Shown: positions 40,225-49,140 of the stretch, piece by piece
How positions within the stretch are numbered: position 1 is the first letter of the stretch
Layout of the letters: each line of letters opens with the position of its first letter
Source: Staphylococcus felis
GTDB lineage: Bacteria; Bacillota; Bacilli; Staphylococcales; Staphylococcaceae
Length of the DNA stretch: 64,000 bases
Direction: 5' to 3'
Assembly: GCF_003012915.1 (NCBI RefSeq)
Contig: NZ_CP027770.1
Location: 868,001 to 932,000, forward strand
Notes under the pieces: generated by a model
What the model was told of the DNA's origin: nothing
The model's database searches: none
The model's input: only the letters and a program-made list of their open reading frames with translations
Position numbers and translations under genes: made by a program

Positions 40225-41559
40225 ATGGACAAATATCTATATTTTAATGATAATTCTAGATTGCATCAGTTACCAAATGGTGGAGTTATTGAAGTGAAAA
40301 ACGGTAGATTAGATGATGAAGTATTTGATTTCGAATATTTGGATTTAAATTCTTCTGCATTTGAAGCGTGTACATATTTCGATGGTTCTAAGACCGCTCC
40401 CGATATTTTAAAAGAAATGTGTAGTAAATATAACTGTGATATCAACGAACATTTAGAATGGTATTCAAATTTAATTAATCGTTTATATAAAAAAGGGCTT
40501 ATTGATTTTGTAGATTATCCAATTAAAAAAAAGCTAAATGTTAGTGGATCAACTGATTATATTACACCGCTGCATGCAGTATTTGAGATTACACATAAAT
40601 GCAATTTAAAATGTGAGCATTGTTATTTGGAAAGTTCGCCTTTTATACAAGATACATTGTCATTAGAAGAATTTAAAAAAATTGCTACTACAATGTATGA
40701 AAATGGTATCCTTACATGCGAGATTACCGGAGGAGAGGTTTTTGTACATCCAAATGCAAAGGAAATATTAGAATTTGCTCTTAATAAATTTAAGAAAGTT
40801 GGCATATTAACTAATGGCACATTGTTGAAACAAGATATTTTAGATTTACTAATTAAATATAAGAAAAAAATAGTAGTAGGAATTTCTCTAGATAGTATTT
40901 GTGCTGAAAAACATGATAGTTTTCGTGGTAAAAAAAGTGCATTTCATCAGACTTGTAGAACAATTAACAAGCTTTCTGAGAATGGACTTTTTGTAAGAGT
41001 TGGAATGTCCATTTATGAAGATAATATGTGGGAAATAGATGATATGGCAAAATTAGTAAGGGATTTAGGAGCATCAGCTTTCTCTTATAATTGGATAGAT
41101 GACTTTGGTAGAGGAAAAACAATGGATCAGTTAAAATTAAATAAATTGGATGACTTGTCTTTTGCGGAATTTGAAGTAGAAGTTGTAAAGAATAATAGTG
41201 ACATTATTCCTTTAGTTCCGATAACAAAAAATCAAGCTAACAATTGTGGAGCAGGTTGGCGTTCAATAGTTATGGATCCAAATGGAAATATTAGACCATG
41301 TGCACTGTTTCCAAAAGAATTTGTAATAGGAAACTTAAAAGAGCAGACTTATGAAGAAGTTTTTTCGTCGGAAATAGTTAATCGTTTATATTTATTACAA
41401 TCACCACAAAAAAGTAGTTTTTGTAGTGATAAATGTGGATTTAAAGATTACTGTGCTGGTTGCTATCTAAAAGGTCTTAACACTAACAAAAACCATCGAA
41501 ATAGTCATTGTGGATGGATTAAGGGCGAAAAATTAGAAAGCTTAGTTGAAAAAATATAA
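40225..41559 (+). CDS. albA: Radical-SAM sactisynthase AlbA
   Basis: A 444-residue radical-SAM/SPASM enzyme forming the Cys-to-alpha-carbon thioether links. C126, C130 and C133 form C-X3-C-X2-C (HKCNLKCEHCY) for the SAM cluster. C400, C404, C410, C413 and C429 lie in the SPASM region; C404-X5-C410-X2-C413 has the same spacing as the second-cluster ligands of B. subtilis AlbA. An N-terminal PqqD-like peptide-binding region (about 1-95) precedes the barrel. I start at ATG 40225, nine bases after GGAAGGA; ATG 40207 is in frame but contains that site. Length matches AlbA (448). Confidence 0.93.
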   Translation: MDKYLYFNDNSRLHQLPNGGVIEVKNGRLDDEVFDFEYLDLNSSAFEACTYFDGSKTAPDILKEMCSKYNCDINEHLEWYSNLINRLYKKGLIDFVDYPIKKKLNVSGSTDYITPLHAVFEITHKCNLKCEHCYLESSPFIQDTLSLEEFKKIATTMYENGILTCEITGGEVFVHPNAKEILEFALNKFKKVGILTNGTLLKQDILDLLIKYKKKIVVGISLDSICAEKHDSFRGKKSAFHQTCRTINKLSENGLFVRVGMSIYEDNMWEIDDMAKLVRDLGASAFSYNWIDDFGRGKTMDQLKLNKLDDLSFAEFEVEVVKNNSDIIPLVPITKNQANNCGAGWRSIVMDPNGNIRPCALFPKEFVIGNLKEQTYEEVFSSEIVNRLYLLQSPQKSSFCSDKCGFKDYCAGCYLKGLNTNKNHRNSHCGWIKGEKLESLVEKI

Positions 41560-41573
41560 TTGGAGGGAACAAT

Positions 41574-41747
41574 GTGAATAGAAATATTATAACAGTGATA
41601 ATAGGTTTAATTTTTTTGATTTCTGGTGTAGTGTTCGCAATTAAGCAAGAATGGATTTTCGCAGTAATTTTCATATTAATAGGGATTCTATATCTATTAA
41701 AAATGATGAAAAGAGATAAATCTAATGACAATAGTTCGTTTAAATAA
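41574..41747 (+). CDS. albB: AlbB-like small membrane protein
   Basis: 57 residues, GTG start at 41574 after TGGAGGGAAC (an overlapping ATG at 41572 is closed by a stop at once). Two hydrophobic helices (about 5-22 and 27-43) and a basic/polar end (KMMKRDKSNDNSSFK). Size, topology and position between albA and albC match AlbB of B. subtilis, which contributes to immunity with AlbC/D. It overlaps albC by 23 bases. Confidence 0.8.
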   Translation: MNRNIITVIIGLIFLISGVVFAIKQEWIFAVIFILIGILYLLKMMKRDKSNDNSSFK

Positions 41748-42423
41748 TCTGAATATTTGGTATAACCCACAAAAACTAATAATTGAAAATGCAACTTTAA
41801 ATCTAGAAAAGGGCAAGATATATGGGTTACTTGGTAAAAATGGATCCGGTAAAACAACATTGATAAATACCATATGTGGAGTTATACCAACCTTTTCGGG
41901 TGATATAAAAATCAATGACTTAGATATAGTAAAGGAAAATTATCAAGCTAGATTAGAAAGATTCTATGTACCAGATACCCCCCCTATTATTTCTCAAATG
42001 ACAACTCAACAATATATAAGTTTTATACTAGATATGTATCAGCAGAAATTTAACGAAAGACAGTTAGTGGAAATTTCTAAAAAATATAATTTTGAGAATT
42101 TTTTAGGTACTAAAATGGATAATCTTTCATTTGGAAATAAAAAAAAGACTGCTTTAATTTGTTCACTTTTATTAGATGTGCCTCTCAAAATATTTGATGA
42201 ACCATTAAATGGCTTGGATATCGAAGCAATAGATACTTTTCTTCAAGATCTCTTTGATATGGTGAAAGAAGGCAAATGCGTTATCATATCATCACATTTA
42301 TTAGATATTGTCAAAAAATTAACATTGAATATTATATATATTAACGATAAACATTGCCATTATTTCACCCTCAATGAGGAAAGCGATATAAGGAAGGTTT
42401 TATCAAATTATGATCAAGAATAG
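41725..42423 (+). CDS. albC: ABC transporter ATP-binding protein AlbC
   Basis: A 232-residue ATPase. Walker A LLGKNGSGKTTL (about 34-45), signature-like LSFGNKKKTAL, Walker B KIFDEPLNGLD and an H-loop SSHLLD are present. The signature reads LSFGN and not LSGGQ, a variation seen in other peptide-immunity ABC proteins. Pairs with AlbD to export the peptide and/or protect the producer. Overlaps albB and albD. Confidence 0.9.
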   Translation: MTIVRLNNLNIWYNPQKLIIENATLNLEKGKIYGLLGKNGSGKTTLINTICGVIPTFSGDIKINDLDIVKENYQARLERFYVPDTPPIISQMTTQQYISFILDMYQQKFNERQLVEISKKYNFENFLGTKMDNLSFGNKKKTALICSLLLDVPLKIFDEPLNGLDIEAIDTFLQDLFDMVKEGKCVIISSHLLDIVKKLTLNIIYINDKHCHYFTLNEESDIRKVLSNYDQE

Positions 42424-43684
42424 TATATATTTAAACCTGTTCTATGCTTATTATAGTAATAAAATTAAACTGAGAATTATCGTTAGAAATATAATAGGTT
42501 TAGTGGTTCTTTTAGTGTTTGAGTATAAATTAATTGAAAATTATTTGGATAGTATGAATATACTCTCTTCTAATTTCTTTAGATTGGCTTTAATAATACC
42601 TTCTTTTTTATTAACTAATATTTATTGGAATTCTTTTCGAGAAAATGATTTATATAGGTTGTTCGGTTATATACCTGTTGAGAACAAAAAAGTTTTAATA
42701 GGAATGAATTTATATATTTTTATTGATATAACTGGGAAAAGATTAATTTATTTACTAATATTGCCCTTATATGCTTGGACAAATAATAAAATCAGTTTAT
42801 TTGAGTGCTTTTCATTATTCTTATTATTCCTATTGCTTATTCTGACTGCACAGTTTATTTGTATCCTTTTTTATGAGATTCGAGAAAAATATATAGCATT
42901 TATATTACTAACAGTGTTGTTTTTAAGTGTTTTTTTTAATCAAATAATAAGTTATATATTATTAGTGTTCATTATAATATGTACATTTTTGATGATGAAG
43001 AATATCCGCTTTAATTCAAAAAAGAAAAGAGAAGATGGAAATGGTTTAGTAAGAAGTATATCTAATTTAAAATGGGAATTTAAAAAATTTTTTTCAGAAA
43101 CACCAAATATTATTGGAATAATAGGCATGTTTATTTTTCTTAATATCATTAATTACAATTTGAGTAGCATGACCGAAGTCAAAATTGAATTTGAAATAAA
43201 GTATTTTCTGATTTTATTTGTTTTGTCTTCTATAAGTCCATTGAACCTTCTATTTTCTTCAGATAAAGAATTACGAAGTATAGCAATTTATATGCCACTT
43301 AAAAAGAAAAAAATTTTTATAACCAAATTTTTAGTTGTATCACTAATATCTCAAACTCTACTACTAATTATTGTAATCATAAATAAGTTGTTACTTCAGG
43401 AAAATTCAGGTGAATCATATGTAAAGCTCTTTGCTATATTATTAATGGTGAACTTTATTAGATTAAGATTTGATATGATTTTACCTATCATAAATTATGA
43501 GAATAAAAGTGACTTATGGAGAAATCCCAAAAAGTACGTGTCGTTAGTTATAGTTATTCCTATCCTCTTTGTAGCACTAAATATGAGTTTGTATATAACG
43601 ATTTTAATAGGATTAGCTGTTTGTTTATTACTAGAAGTATACAATTTATTATTTGTAAAGGAAGATTTCTATGGGCATAGATAA
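42410..43684 (+). CDS. albD: AlbD-like ABC transporter membrane component
   Basis: 424 residues with about ten strongly hydrophobic segments and short loops, including an AT-biased Ile/Leu/Phe-rich composition. No sequence motif by itself, but size (AlbD 436) and position between albC and albE fit the permease partner of AlbC. Overlaps albC by 14 bases and albE by 14. Confidence 0.8.
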   Translation: MIKNSIYLNLFYAYYSNKIKLRIIVRNIIGLVVLLVFEYKLIENYLDSMNILSSNFFRLALIIPSFLLTNIYWNSFRENDLYRLFGYIPVENKKVLIGMNLYIFIDITGKRLIYLLILPLYAWTNNKISLFECFSLFLLFLLLILTAQFICILFYEIREKYIAFILLTVLFLSVFFNQIISYILLVFIIICTFLMMKNIRFNSKKKREDGNGLVRSISNLKWEFKKFFSETPNIIGIIGMFIFLNIINYNLSSMTEVKIEFEIKYFLILFVLSSISPLNLLFSSDKELRSIAIYMPLKKKKIFITKFLVVSLISQTLLLIIVIINKLLLQENSGESYVKLFAILLMVNFIRLRFDMILPIINYENKSDLWRNPKKYVSLVIVIPILFVALNMSLYITILIGLAVCLLLEVYNLLFVKEDFYGHR

Positions 43685-44774
43685 GTCTATAAATTTTTAC
43701 GATAATTATATTTATATTGATAAAATAAGCAATCAAGATATAGAAAGTTTCTCTAATAATTTACTAATATCTGAAATGTTAAATGAAAGATTTCAAAAAA
43801 TAAATGAGTATTCTATTATTCCTTATTCTAGTACAAGTGTGATAGGTGAAAACATTTATAACATTTTCTATTTGAAGATTTTAAGTAATAAATATAACGA
43901 TTTTGATTATAACCAGTGGATTGAAAACATTTCTAGTAATTATGAATTTACTTCTAAAGATTACTATTTGTCTCTGGAGAAAATGAGCAATAAGATTAAA
44001 AGTTATCATTTAAACCCGATGAATAAAAACAAGATATTAGTTAAGGAGCGAGTATATCCAAATACTTTATTAGGTAGTAAACGTATAGGATCTATTGATT
44101 CGTTGAGCATAGGGGAATTTAATAAAGAGGAGATAAGCGAGAGAATACCAGTAAGTTTAGATAATTCTAATTTACATATTTCAAAAGTAGACGGAATTTT
44201 AAATATACATAAATTAGAAGATATAAAACATATATCTCCTATTTATGTGCCTCATGAGGTTTTTCAAGAAAAGCCACCTATACTACAAGGACAAAGTATT
44301 AATACAATATGTTATTATTTTGGAATTAATGATGAATATTCCAAAATGATTTATGGTCCTATGTTGCAAGGTTACTTAACGCAATATGGACATTCAGTAT
44401 TATTTAAGAAACTTAGAATAAAAGATTTTCAGCTCTACCATTTTGAAGCACATTTTGACCAGGAGACTAATATTTTATTTATTCAATATATAGTGGATGA
44501 AATCTGGAAAGTAAAAGTAAGGGAGTCAATTATCACAGAAATTGTAGGTTTAAGTATTACTAAAGAAGATTTTCAAACCATGAAAATGTTTATATCAAAT
44601 GAATATAGGTTTAAATTTAGTAAACACTTTGGAATCTTAAATTATATTATAGGGCTTGGTAATAAATTTTTTCAGTTCAAAGATATTCTTGAAGTAATTT
44701 CAAACATAGAAATTCATGAATTTTTAAACTTTTTGGATAACAAAAAATTAATAAGTATTATAAATGAGCGATGA
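43671..44774 (+). CDS. albE: AlbE-like M16-related processing protein
   Basis: 367 soluble residues. Weak resemblance to the catalytically inactive partners of M16 peptidases: no HxxEH motif is present. In B. subtilis AlbE (386) works with AlbF in leader removal or cyclisation. Assigned mostly by position and length. Confidence 0.7.
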   Translation: MGIDKSINFYDNYIYIDKISNQDIESFSNNLLISEMLNERFQKINEYSIIPYSSTSVIGENIYNIFYLKILSNKYNDFDYNQWIENISSNYEFTSKDYYLSLEKMSNKIKSYHLNPMNKNKILVKERVYPNTLLGSKRIGSIDSLSIGEFNKEEISERIPVSLDNSNLHISKVDGILNIHKLEDIKHISPIYVPHEVFQEKPPILQGQSINTICYYFGINDEYSKMIYGPMLQGYLTQYGHSVLFKKLRIKDFQLYHFEAHFDQETNILFIQYIVDEIWKVKVRESIITEIVGLSITKEDFQTMKMFISNEYRFKFSKHFGILNYIIGLGNKFFQFKDILEVISNIEIHEFLNFLDNKKLISIINER

Positions 44775-45736
44775 AAATGAAGATAAAAAAAGTATTTTAT
44801 GAGGATTTAGATCGATGTCTTTTTAACTTTGTTCAAAATGGAGTGCGAATAACATATTTTAATTTAGATAGCGCTTATATTAATTTAATAAAAGCTGTTG
44901 TTAATATAGGTGGAGAACAATATGAGCCTGGTACAGCTCATTTTATAGAGCATCTCAAATTTTGGAAAGAAGGGGTTAATTTATACGATTTAATGAACAG
45001 ATTTGGTACTATTCTTAATGCTAATACTACTGAATGTGAAACAAATTTTTTATTATACTGTAGCAAGAAAGATACTTATACAACGTTAATGAATTTTACA
45101 TCTTATTTATTGAATCATAGATATACTTGTGACGAATTTAATAAAGAAAAGAAAATAATATCGAATGAGATAAAGGGGTATTATTCAATTTTAAAAAATG
45201 AAAAGGAAAAAATGAAATATGTAAAAAAAATATTAGGAAATTTGGATCATGTTAACTCTATTTCCAAAGAATATCTAGAATCTGTTTCTTCATCATGTTA
45301 TCAAAAAAATAATATCCATTATTATTTTATCGGTGATTTTAGCGGTGTAATAGATGGTAGTGTAGACAAAAGTAAAGAGAAAATGGAATTGGTAGTAGAT
45401 GATACTCTAATTTCACATAGTTACGATAACATCGAATTATTTTTAAAGATACGTTACCTTTGTATGAATAATTATATTAATTATTTTGTAAAAAACAAAA
45501 CAATTATAATTAATTTTAGAGATTTAACTTCTATAAAGGCCACCTCTGGAATAAAGCTGGACATTTTCAGAACTAATGTAATTTCTTATATATTAAAAAT
45601 TTATGAAGACGTAAATGCATTATTGGAGTTCTTGGAAATTTGGAAAGTATCAAAAGGGGATTTCACAAAAATCGGTAATATTCTTGAAAATGAAGAAAAA
45701 CTAATTGAATTATTGAATGAGGAATTTATATGTTAA
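44771..45736 (+). CDS. albF: AlbF-like M16 zinc peptidase, shortened
   Basis: 321 residues. The inverted zinc motif H57-F-I-E60-H61 is followed by a distal acid E133 (SNEIKGYYS), the M16 ligand set. Probably removes the 8-residue leader and may aid head-to-tail closure. B. subtilis AlbF is about 426 residues; this one lacks roughly the last 100, i.e. most of the second M16 half, yet the frame is clean and continues into albG. Overlaps albE by 4 bases (ATGA). Confidence 0.85.
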   Translation: MKMKIKKVFYEDLDRCLFNFVQNGVRITYFNLDSAYINLIKAVVNIGGEQYEPGTAHFIEHLKFWKEGVNLYDLMNRFGTILNANTTECETNFLLYCSKKDTYTTLMNFTSYLLNHRYTCDEFNKEKKIISNEIKGYYSILKNEKEKMKYVKKILGNLDHVNSISKEYLESVSSSCYQKNNIHYYFIGDFSGVIDGSVDKSKEKMELVVDDTLISHSYDNIELFLKIRYLCMNNYINYFVKNKTIIINFRDLTSIKATSGIKLDIFRTNVISYILKIYEDVNALLEFLEIWKVSKGDFTKIGNILENEEKLIELLNEEFIC

Positions 45737-46350
45737 AAAAGAGTATTCCATTTTTATTTATAGCTATGATAGTCTATGAAATCTCTCCTTTTAAAAAAAT
45801 GTTGAGTGAATTATTAATACAACATCAGATATTGATTACATACTCATGGTTTAATTTTCTTTGTTTTACATTAATATTTTCATTCGTATTACTTCCTTTT
45901 CAGAGCAAATTCTATGGAATCATTCATAAAATGCAGTTAGTGAATAATGTTTTTATTGAAAATGATTATAAAATGACTACAGATGTAGTGGAAACTATTA
46001 ACAAATTAAAGATACCAACAAAAAACAAAATAATGTTATTATTATTTCTAAATGTAATAGTGTATGGATTATTTATTAGTATTATATCAGAGTTTAAACT
46101 TAATATATTACTTGTTGTATTTCTTCCTATTGCTATAGTTTTTGGTGTTTCTTCATATGTAATAATAAATAAATTTGCAAGACAAAAAATAAATAATAAT
46201 ATTTTGAAGTTTTTAGTATCTATCATTATACCCATTATGATTTTATTGTACGTGAAAAAGGAAATTATATTATTTGTAACTATACAGAGTTGTGTAGTAT
46301 ATATATATGGGTACTTTGATAAAAGGAAGAAAAAATTTATAAATAAGTGA
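45730..46350 (+). CDS. albG: AlbG-like membrane protein
   Basis: 206 residues with about five hydrophobic helices and a lysine-rich tail (KRKKKFINK). Last gene of the operon, overlapping albF by 7 bases. Position and size correspond to AlbG (233), a membrane protein of unclear role in production or immunity. Confidence 0.7.
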   Translation: MLKKSIPFLFIAMIVYEISPFKKMLSELLIQHQILITYSWFNFLCFTLIFSFVLLPFQSKFYGIIHKMQLVNNVFIENDYKMTTDVVETINKLKIPTKNKIMLLLFLNVIVYGLFISIISEFKLNILLVVFLPIAIVFGVSSYVIINKFARQKINNNILKFLVSIIIPIMILLYVKKEIILFVTIQSCVVYIYGYFDKRKKKFINK

Positions 46351-46396
46351 ACTATAGATTATTTGTGACAACTATATAGTAGAGGACAAATTTACT

Positions 46397-46434
46397 AAGA
46401 CAATAGAAGACTAAAATCTCTTGTCTTACTTTTA
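46397..46434 (+). terminator. Terminator of the sactipeptide operon
   Basis: AAGACAATAGA pairs with TCTCTTGTCTT (one mismatch), followed by ACTTTTATT. Confidence 0.7.
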
Positions 46435-46466
46435 TTCATATCAGCAGCTTATTCAATTTTATAGTT

Positions 46467-46627
46467 TGGCAAAAATGACCCTGAAGACGGCGCAATCGAG
46501 TCACACTATTAAATGATACAAATTTAATACACATACAAAACGATGACAAAGAGAGACTTAAATCATAAGTGCCTTTTGTCATCGTTTTATTAGGATTTAG
46601 AATTATTTTGTGCTAGGTGTTTTAATG
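46467..46627 (+). repeat. Right direct repeat of the sactipeptide island
   Basis: Second copy of 38669-38829 (see the left repeat). It starts inside what would be betA codon sense, is untranslated here, and runs into the intact 3' end of the DUF2871 gene. Confidence 0.95.
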
Positions 46628-47019
46628 GCTTTATGCATCATGATATAAAAGAGTACAAAAGCAAGCGTGATTAAGATGTGTCCTAATCCTGAGATTCCTG
46701 CGATAGCTGGTCCAGTTTCAAATCCTTTAATTGTTGCGATACCATTCACAAATTGCATTGCAACAGTGATGAGTACACCTGCATGATACACATAAAAGAA
46801 ACTATTAAATAATTTGCCGTATTGTGTTAAATGAAAGCGACTCTCTAACAATAAAAAGATTAAAAACATGATTGTACCAAGGACTAACAAATGTGTATGA
46901 GTGACATTAAGCTGAGAGTAGCCACTAAAGTTATTGGAACGTGTCATTTCTCGATAAAACAATCCACTTAGCATTCCTAAAATGGTATATAACATTGAAC
47001 TATACATTAATTTCTTCAT
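46603..47019 (-). CDS. DUF2871 family membrane protein
   Basis: 138 residues with four hydrophobic helices. THTHLLVLGTIMFLIFLLLE and the histidines in HAGVL and GLGHILI resemble DUF2871 proteins, which look like haem/copper-oxidase-type membrane folds. Function unknown. Its last codons lie inside the right direct repeat. Confidence 0.75.
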   Translation of the reverse strand: MKKLMYSSMLYTILGMLSGLFYREMTRSNNFSGYSQLNVTHTHLLVLGTIMFLIFLLLESRFHLTQYGKLFNSFFYVYHAGVLITVAMQFVNGIATIKGFETGPAIAGISGLGHILITLAFVLFYIMMHKAIKTPSTK

Positions 47020-47085
47020 TTTTTGACCTCCTAAATGCTACTTATCATTCATCTTAAAACACTAATATGAACTCAATATGAACGC

Positions 47086-47823
47086 CTAAAGATTTGAATA
47101 AGGTATGACAATAGCACCTGTCTCAGCTTGGCCAAAAATTCTTTTTGAATATTGGTTATCTTGATGGATGAGATAAAGGCTATACGCGCATAGCAAGGCA
47201 TCGAGTTGATCCTCAATATGCTTTTTGGATTGACGTGTCATTGTATGCCAATCAGGCGAAATCCATTCTTCGTAATTTAAGAGGTGCCCTTCTCTCTCTA
47301 GTGACTTGAAACAAATATCTAATCTTTTGAGTCCTTGCAAGGATTGTTGAAAGTTCACATTTCTTTTTTGCTTATAGTGAAAAGGATATTCATTTGGGAA
47401 AAGGCTAGCTGTAATGGCAGTAGGGAACGTTTCAACTACATAGTGTGACGTTTCATTAATATGAATATCCACCTCATTTAGTATTCTATTTTGGAGTAAA
47501 GATAATAGGTTTTCACCACGAATGCTGCCATAAGTTTTGGTTAAAAAGGTACGACTGACATGAAATGCACGAACGTGGTGTTGATGAATCCTATTTTGAG
47601 CGAGTATACGTTCAGCTTGACGTGATCCTTGGTTGTTCGGAACGATTAAAGGGGCGTCTATCGCAATGCGTAAAGGGCCTTCATATCGTTTTAAAATTTC
47701 AAGTAGGGCTTCGTCTGTCCATATGTCGGCATGTATATACTGTATTAAGCCATGTTTATTAATAATGCAAAGCCCTGTTTCATGCTGATCTGTCCAAGCA
47801 AGGTCGATTCCGATATAATACAT
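47086..47823 (-). CDS. DUF429 family predicted RNase-H-fold nuclease
   Basis: 245 residues. IGIDLAWTDQHETGL at the N-terminus, RIAIDAPLIVPN, and DQLDALLCAYSL near the end supply the acidic residues of an RNase-H-like fold typical of DUF429. Substrate unknown. AGGAGG precedes the ATG on the minus strand. Confidence 0.8.
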   Translation of the reverse strand: MYYIGIDLAWTDQHETGLCIINKHGLIQYIHADIWTDEALLEILKRYEGPLRIAIDAPLIVPNNQGSRQAERILAQNRIHQHHVRAFHVSRTFLTKTYGSIRGENLLSLLQNRILNEVDIHINETSHYVVETFPTAITASLFPNEYPFHYKQKRNVNFQQSLQGLKRLDICFKSLEREGHLLNYEEWISPDWHTMTRQSKKHIEDQLDALLCAYSLYLIHQDNQYSKRIFGQAETGAIVIPYSNL

Positions 47824-47989
47824 TATTTCGCCTCCTTAAGTACAGCATATCATTAAAATAGAAAGACAGATTAGAGAATGAATTATCAGAAAAATCTTGC
47901 CCTTATGGTTGAATTATAGATGAATATATGTATAATAATACGTATTAAAGAATAAATATTAATAAAATCTAATAAAGGACGTGGTTTAT

Positions 47990-49020
47990 ATGGGACGTAC
48001 ACAACAACATTAAAACAAATCGAAAGCTTTAAAGGGCACAGCTTTTTAAAAACGAATGATTTTTCTCCAGATCAAATCTTTACATTGATTGATTTTTCAT
48101 TAGAACTTAAGCATAAAAAGCAAAATCATTTGCCGCATCCTTATTTAAAAGGAAAGAACATTGCTTTAATTTTTGAAAAGCCATCGACGCGTACTCGTGC
48201 GGCGTTTAGTATTGCTGCACATGATTTAGGTGCAAAGGTTGATTACTATGATAAGGGTGATATTCATTTAGGTGTTAAAGAATCAATCACTGACACAGCG
48301 TGTGTCTTCGGCCGAATGTATGATGGCATTGAATTTAGGGGGTTTCGCCAAGAAGATGTGGAAACACTGAGTCATCATGCACAAGTCCCAGTATGGAATG
48401 GACTGACGAATGAGTGGCATCCGACACAAATGATTGCGGATTTTATGACGATGAAAGAATATTTTGGTACTTTAAATAACCTTACTTTAACTTATGTTGG
48501 CGACGCTGATAATAATGTTGCTAGAGATTTGCTTGTGACGGGGGCAATGCTTGGGGTGAATGTACATATTGCAGCACCAGAAGATCTTCAGCCCAATTCG
48601 GATATACAACAATTAGCATTTAATTATGCGAATCAATCAGGGTCAACAATAAAAATAACCTCAAACGTTTCTGAAGCTGTATACCAAGCAGATGTGATTT
48701 ATACAGATGTCTGGCTCTCAATGGGCACTGATGAAAAGGAGTGGGACACCCGCATTGAAAAAATGCTGTCATATCAAGTGAATGCCAATATGCTTAAAAA
48801 GACAGGACTTGATCATACAATAGTCATGCATTGTTTACCAGCCTTCCATGATACGAATACGAAAGTGGGACAAAAAATATATGAAACATATGGTATTGCT
48901 GAAATGGAAATATCAGATGAAGTGTTTCAACAATATCAAGAAGTCATTTTTACACAAGCTGAAAACCGACTTCACTCAATTAAAGCTATTATGGCTGCGA
49001 CACTAGGAGATATTTTTTAA
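47990..49020 (+). pseudogene. argF: Ornithine carbamoyltransferase gene with N-terminal frameshift
   Basis: ATG 47990 has AAAGGA at the right distance but stops after seven codons (48011). The downstream frame, open from before 48000, reads TTTLKQIESFKGHSFLKTND and then the full enzyme: FEKPSTRTRAAF (carbamoyl-phosphate site), WNGLTNEWHPTQMIADF and MHCLPAFHDTN (ornithine site). A 2-base excess in the ACACAACAACA tract near 47998-48008 would explain the break. Otherwise the ~335-residue protein is intact. A TTG at 48085 could restart translation but would drop the first helix. No arg or arc neighbours, so ArgF versus ArcB is open. Confidence 0.8.
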
Positions 49021-49097
49021 ACGCAGTTCGCATAAAAAACTTCAAAAAGTGAAGTAATCATGCTTCTGACCACTATTAGTACCTCTCAACAAATAAG

Positions 49098-49131
49098 GAG
49101 GAACTTAAGCGTTTTTGCTTTGTTCCTCCTT
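49098..49131 (-). terminator. Terminator of the his operon
   Basis: On the minus strand AAGGAGGAACAAAGC pairs with GCTTAAGTTCCTCCTT, followed by ATTTGTTG. Confidence 0.8.
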
Positions 49132-49140
49132 AAGAGCTTT

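Larger units (their letters stand above)
38669..46627. mobile_element. Sactipeptide genomic island bounded by 153-bp direct repeats
   Basis: About 7.8 kb of distinctly AT-rich DNA sits between two copies of the betA-tail/terminator segment. It carries one regulator, a bacteriocin precursor and seven accessory genes, all absent from the normal betA to DUF2871 junction. There is no integrase, transposase or tRNA site. The simplest reading is insertion by homologous recombination of a molecule carrying the junction sequence, with loss possible by recombination between the repeats. Confidence 0.7.

Noticed and set aside
43671..44774. AlbE as an active zinc peptidase
   Set aside because: No HxxEH or HExxH motif is present; only the next gene has it.
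38669..46627. Island as prophage, ICE or transposon
   Set aside because: No integrase, transposase, relaxase or phage structural genes, and the flanking repeat is ordinary chromosomal gene-end sequence.
48085..49020. Ornithine carbamoyltransferase as an intact gene starting at TTG 48085
   Set aside because: No ribosome-binding site there, and conserved N-terminal sequence continues upstream in frame to a real start that is frameshifted.
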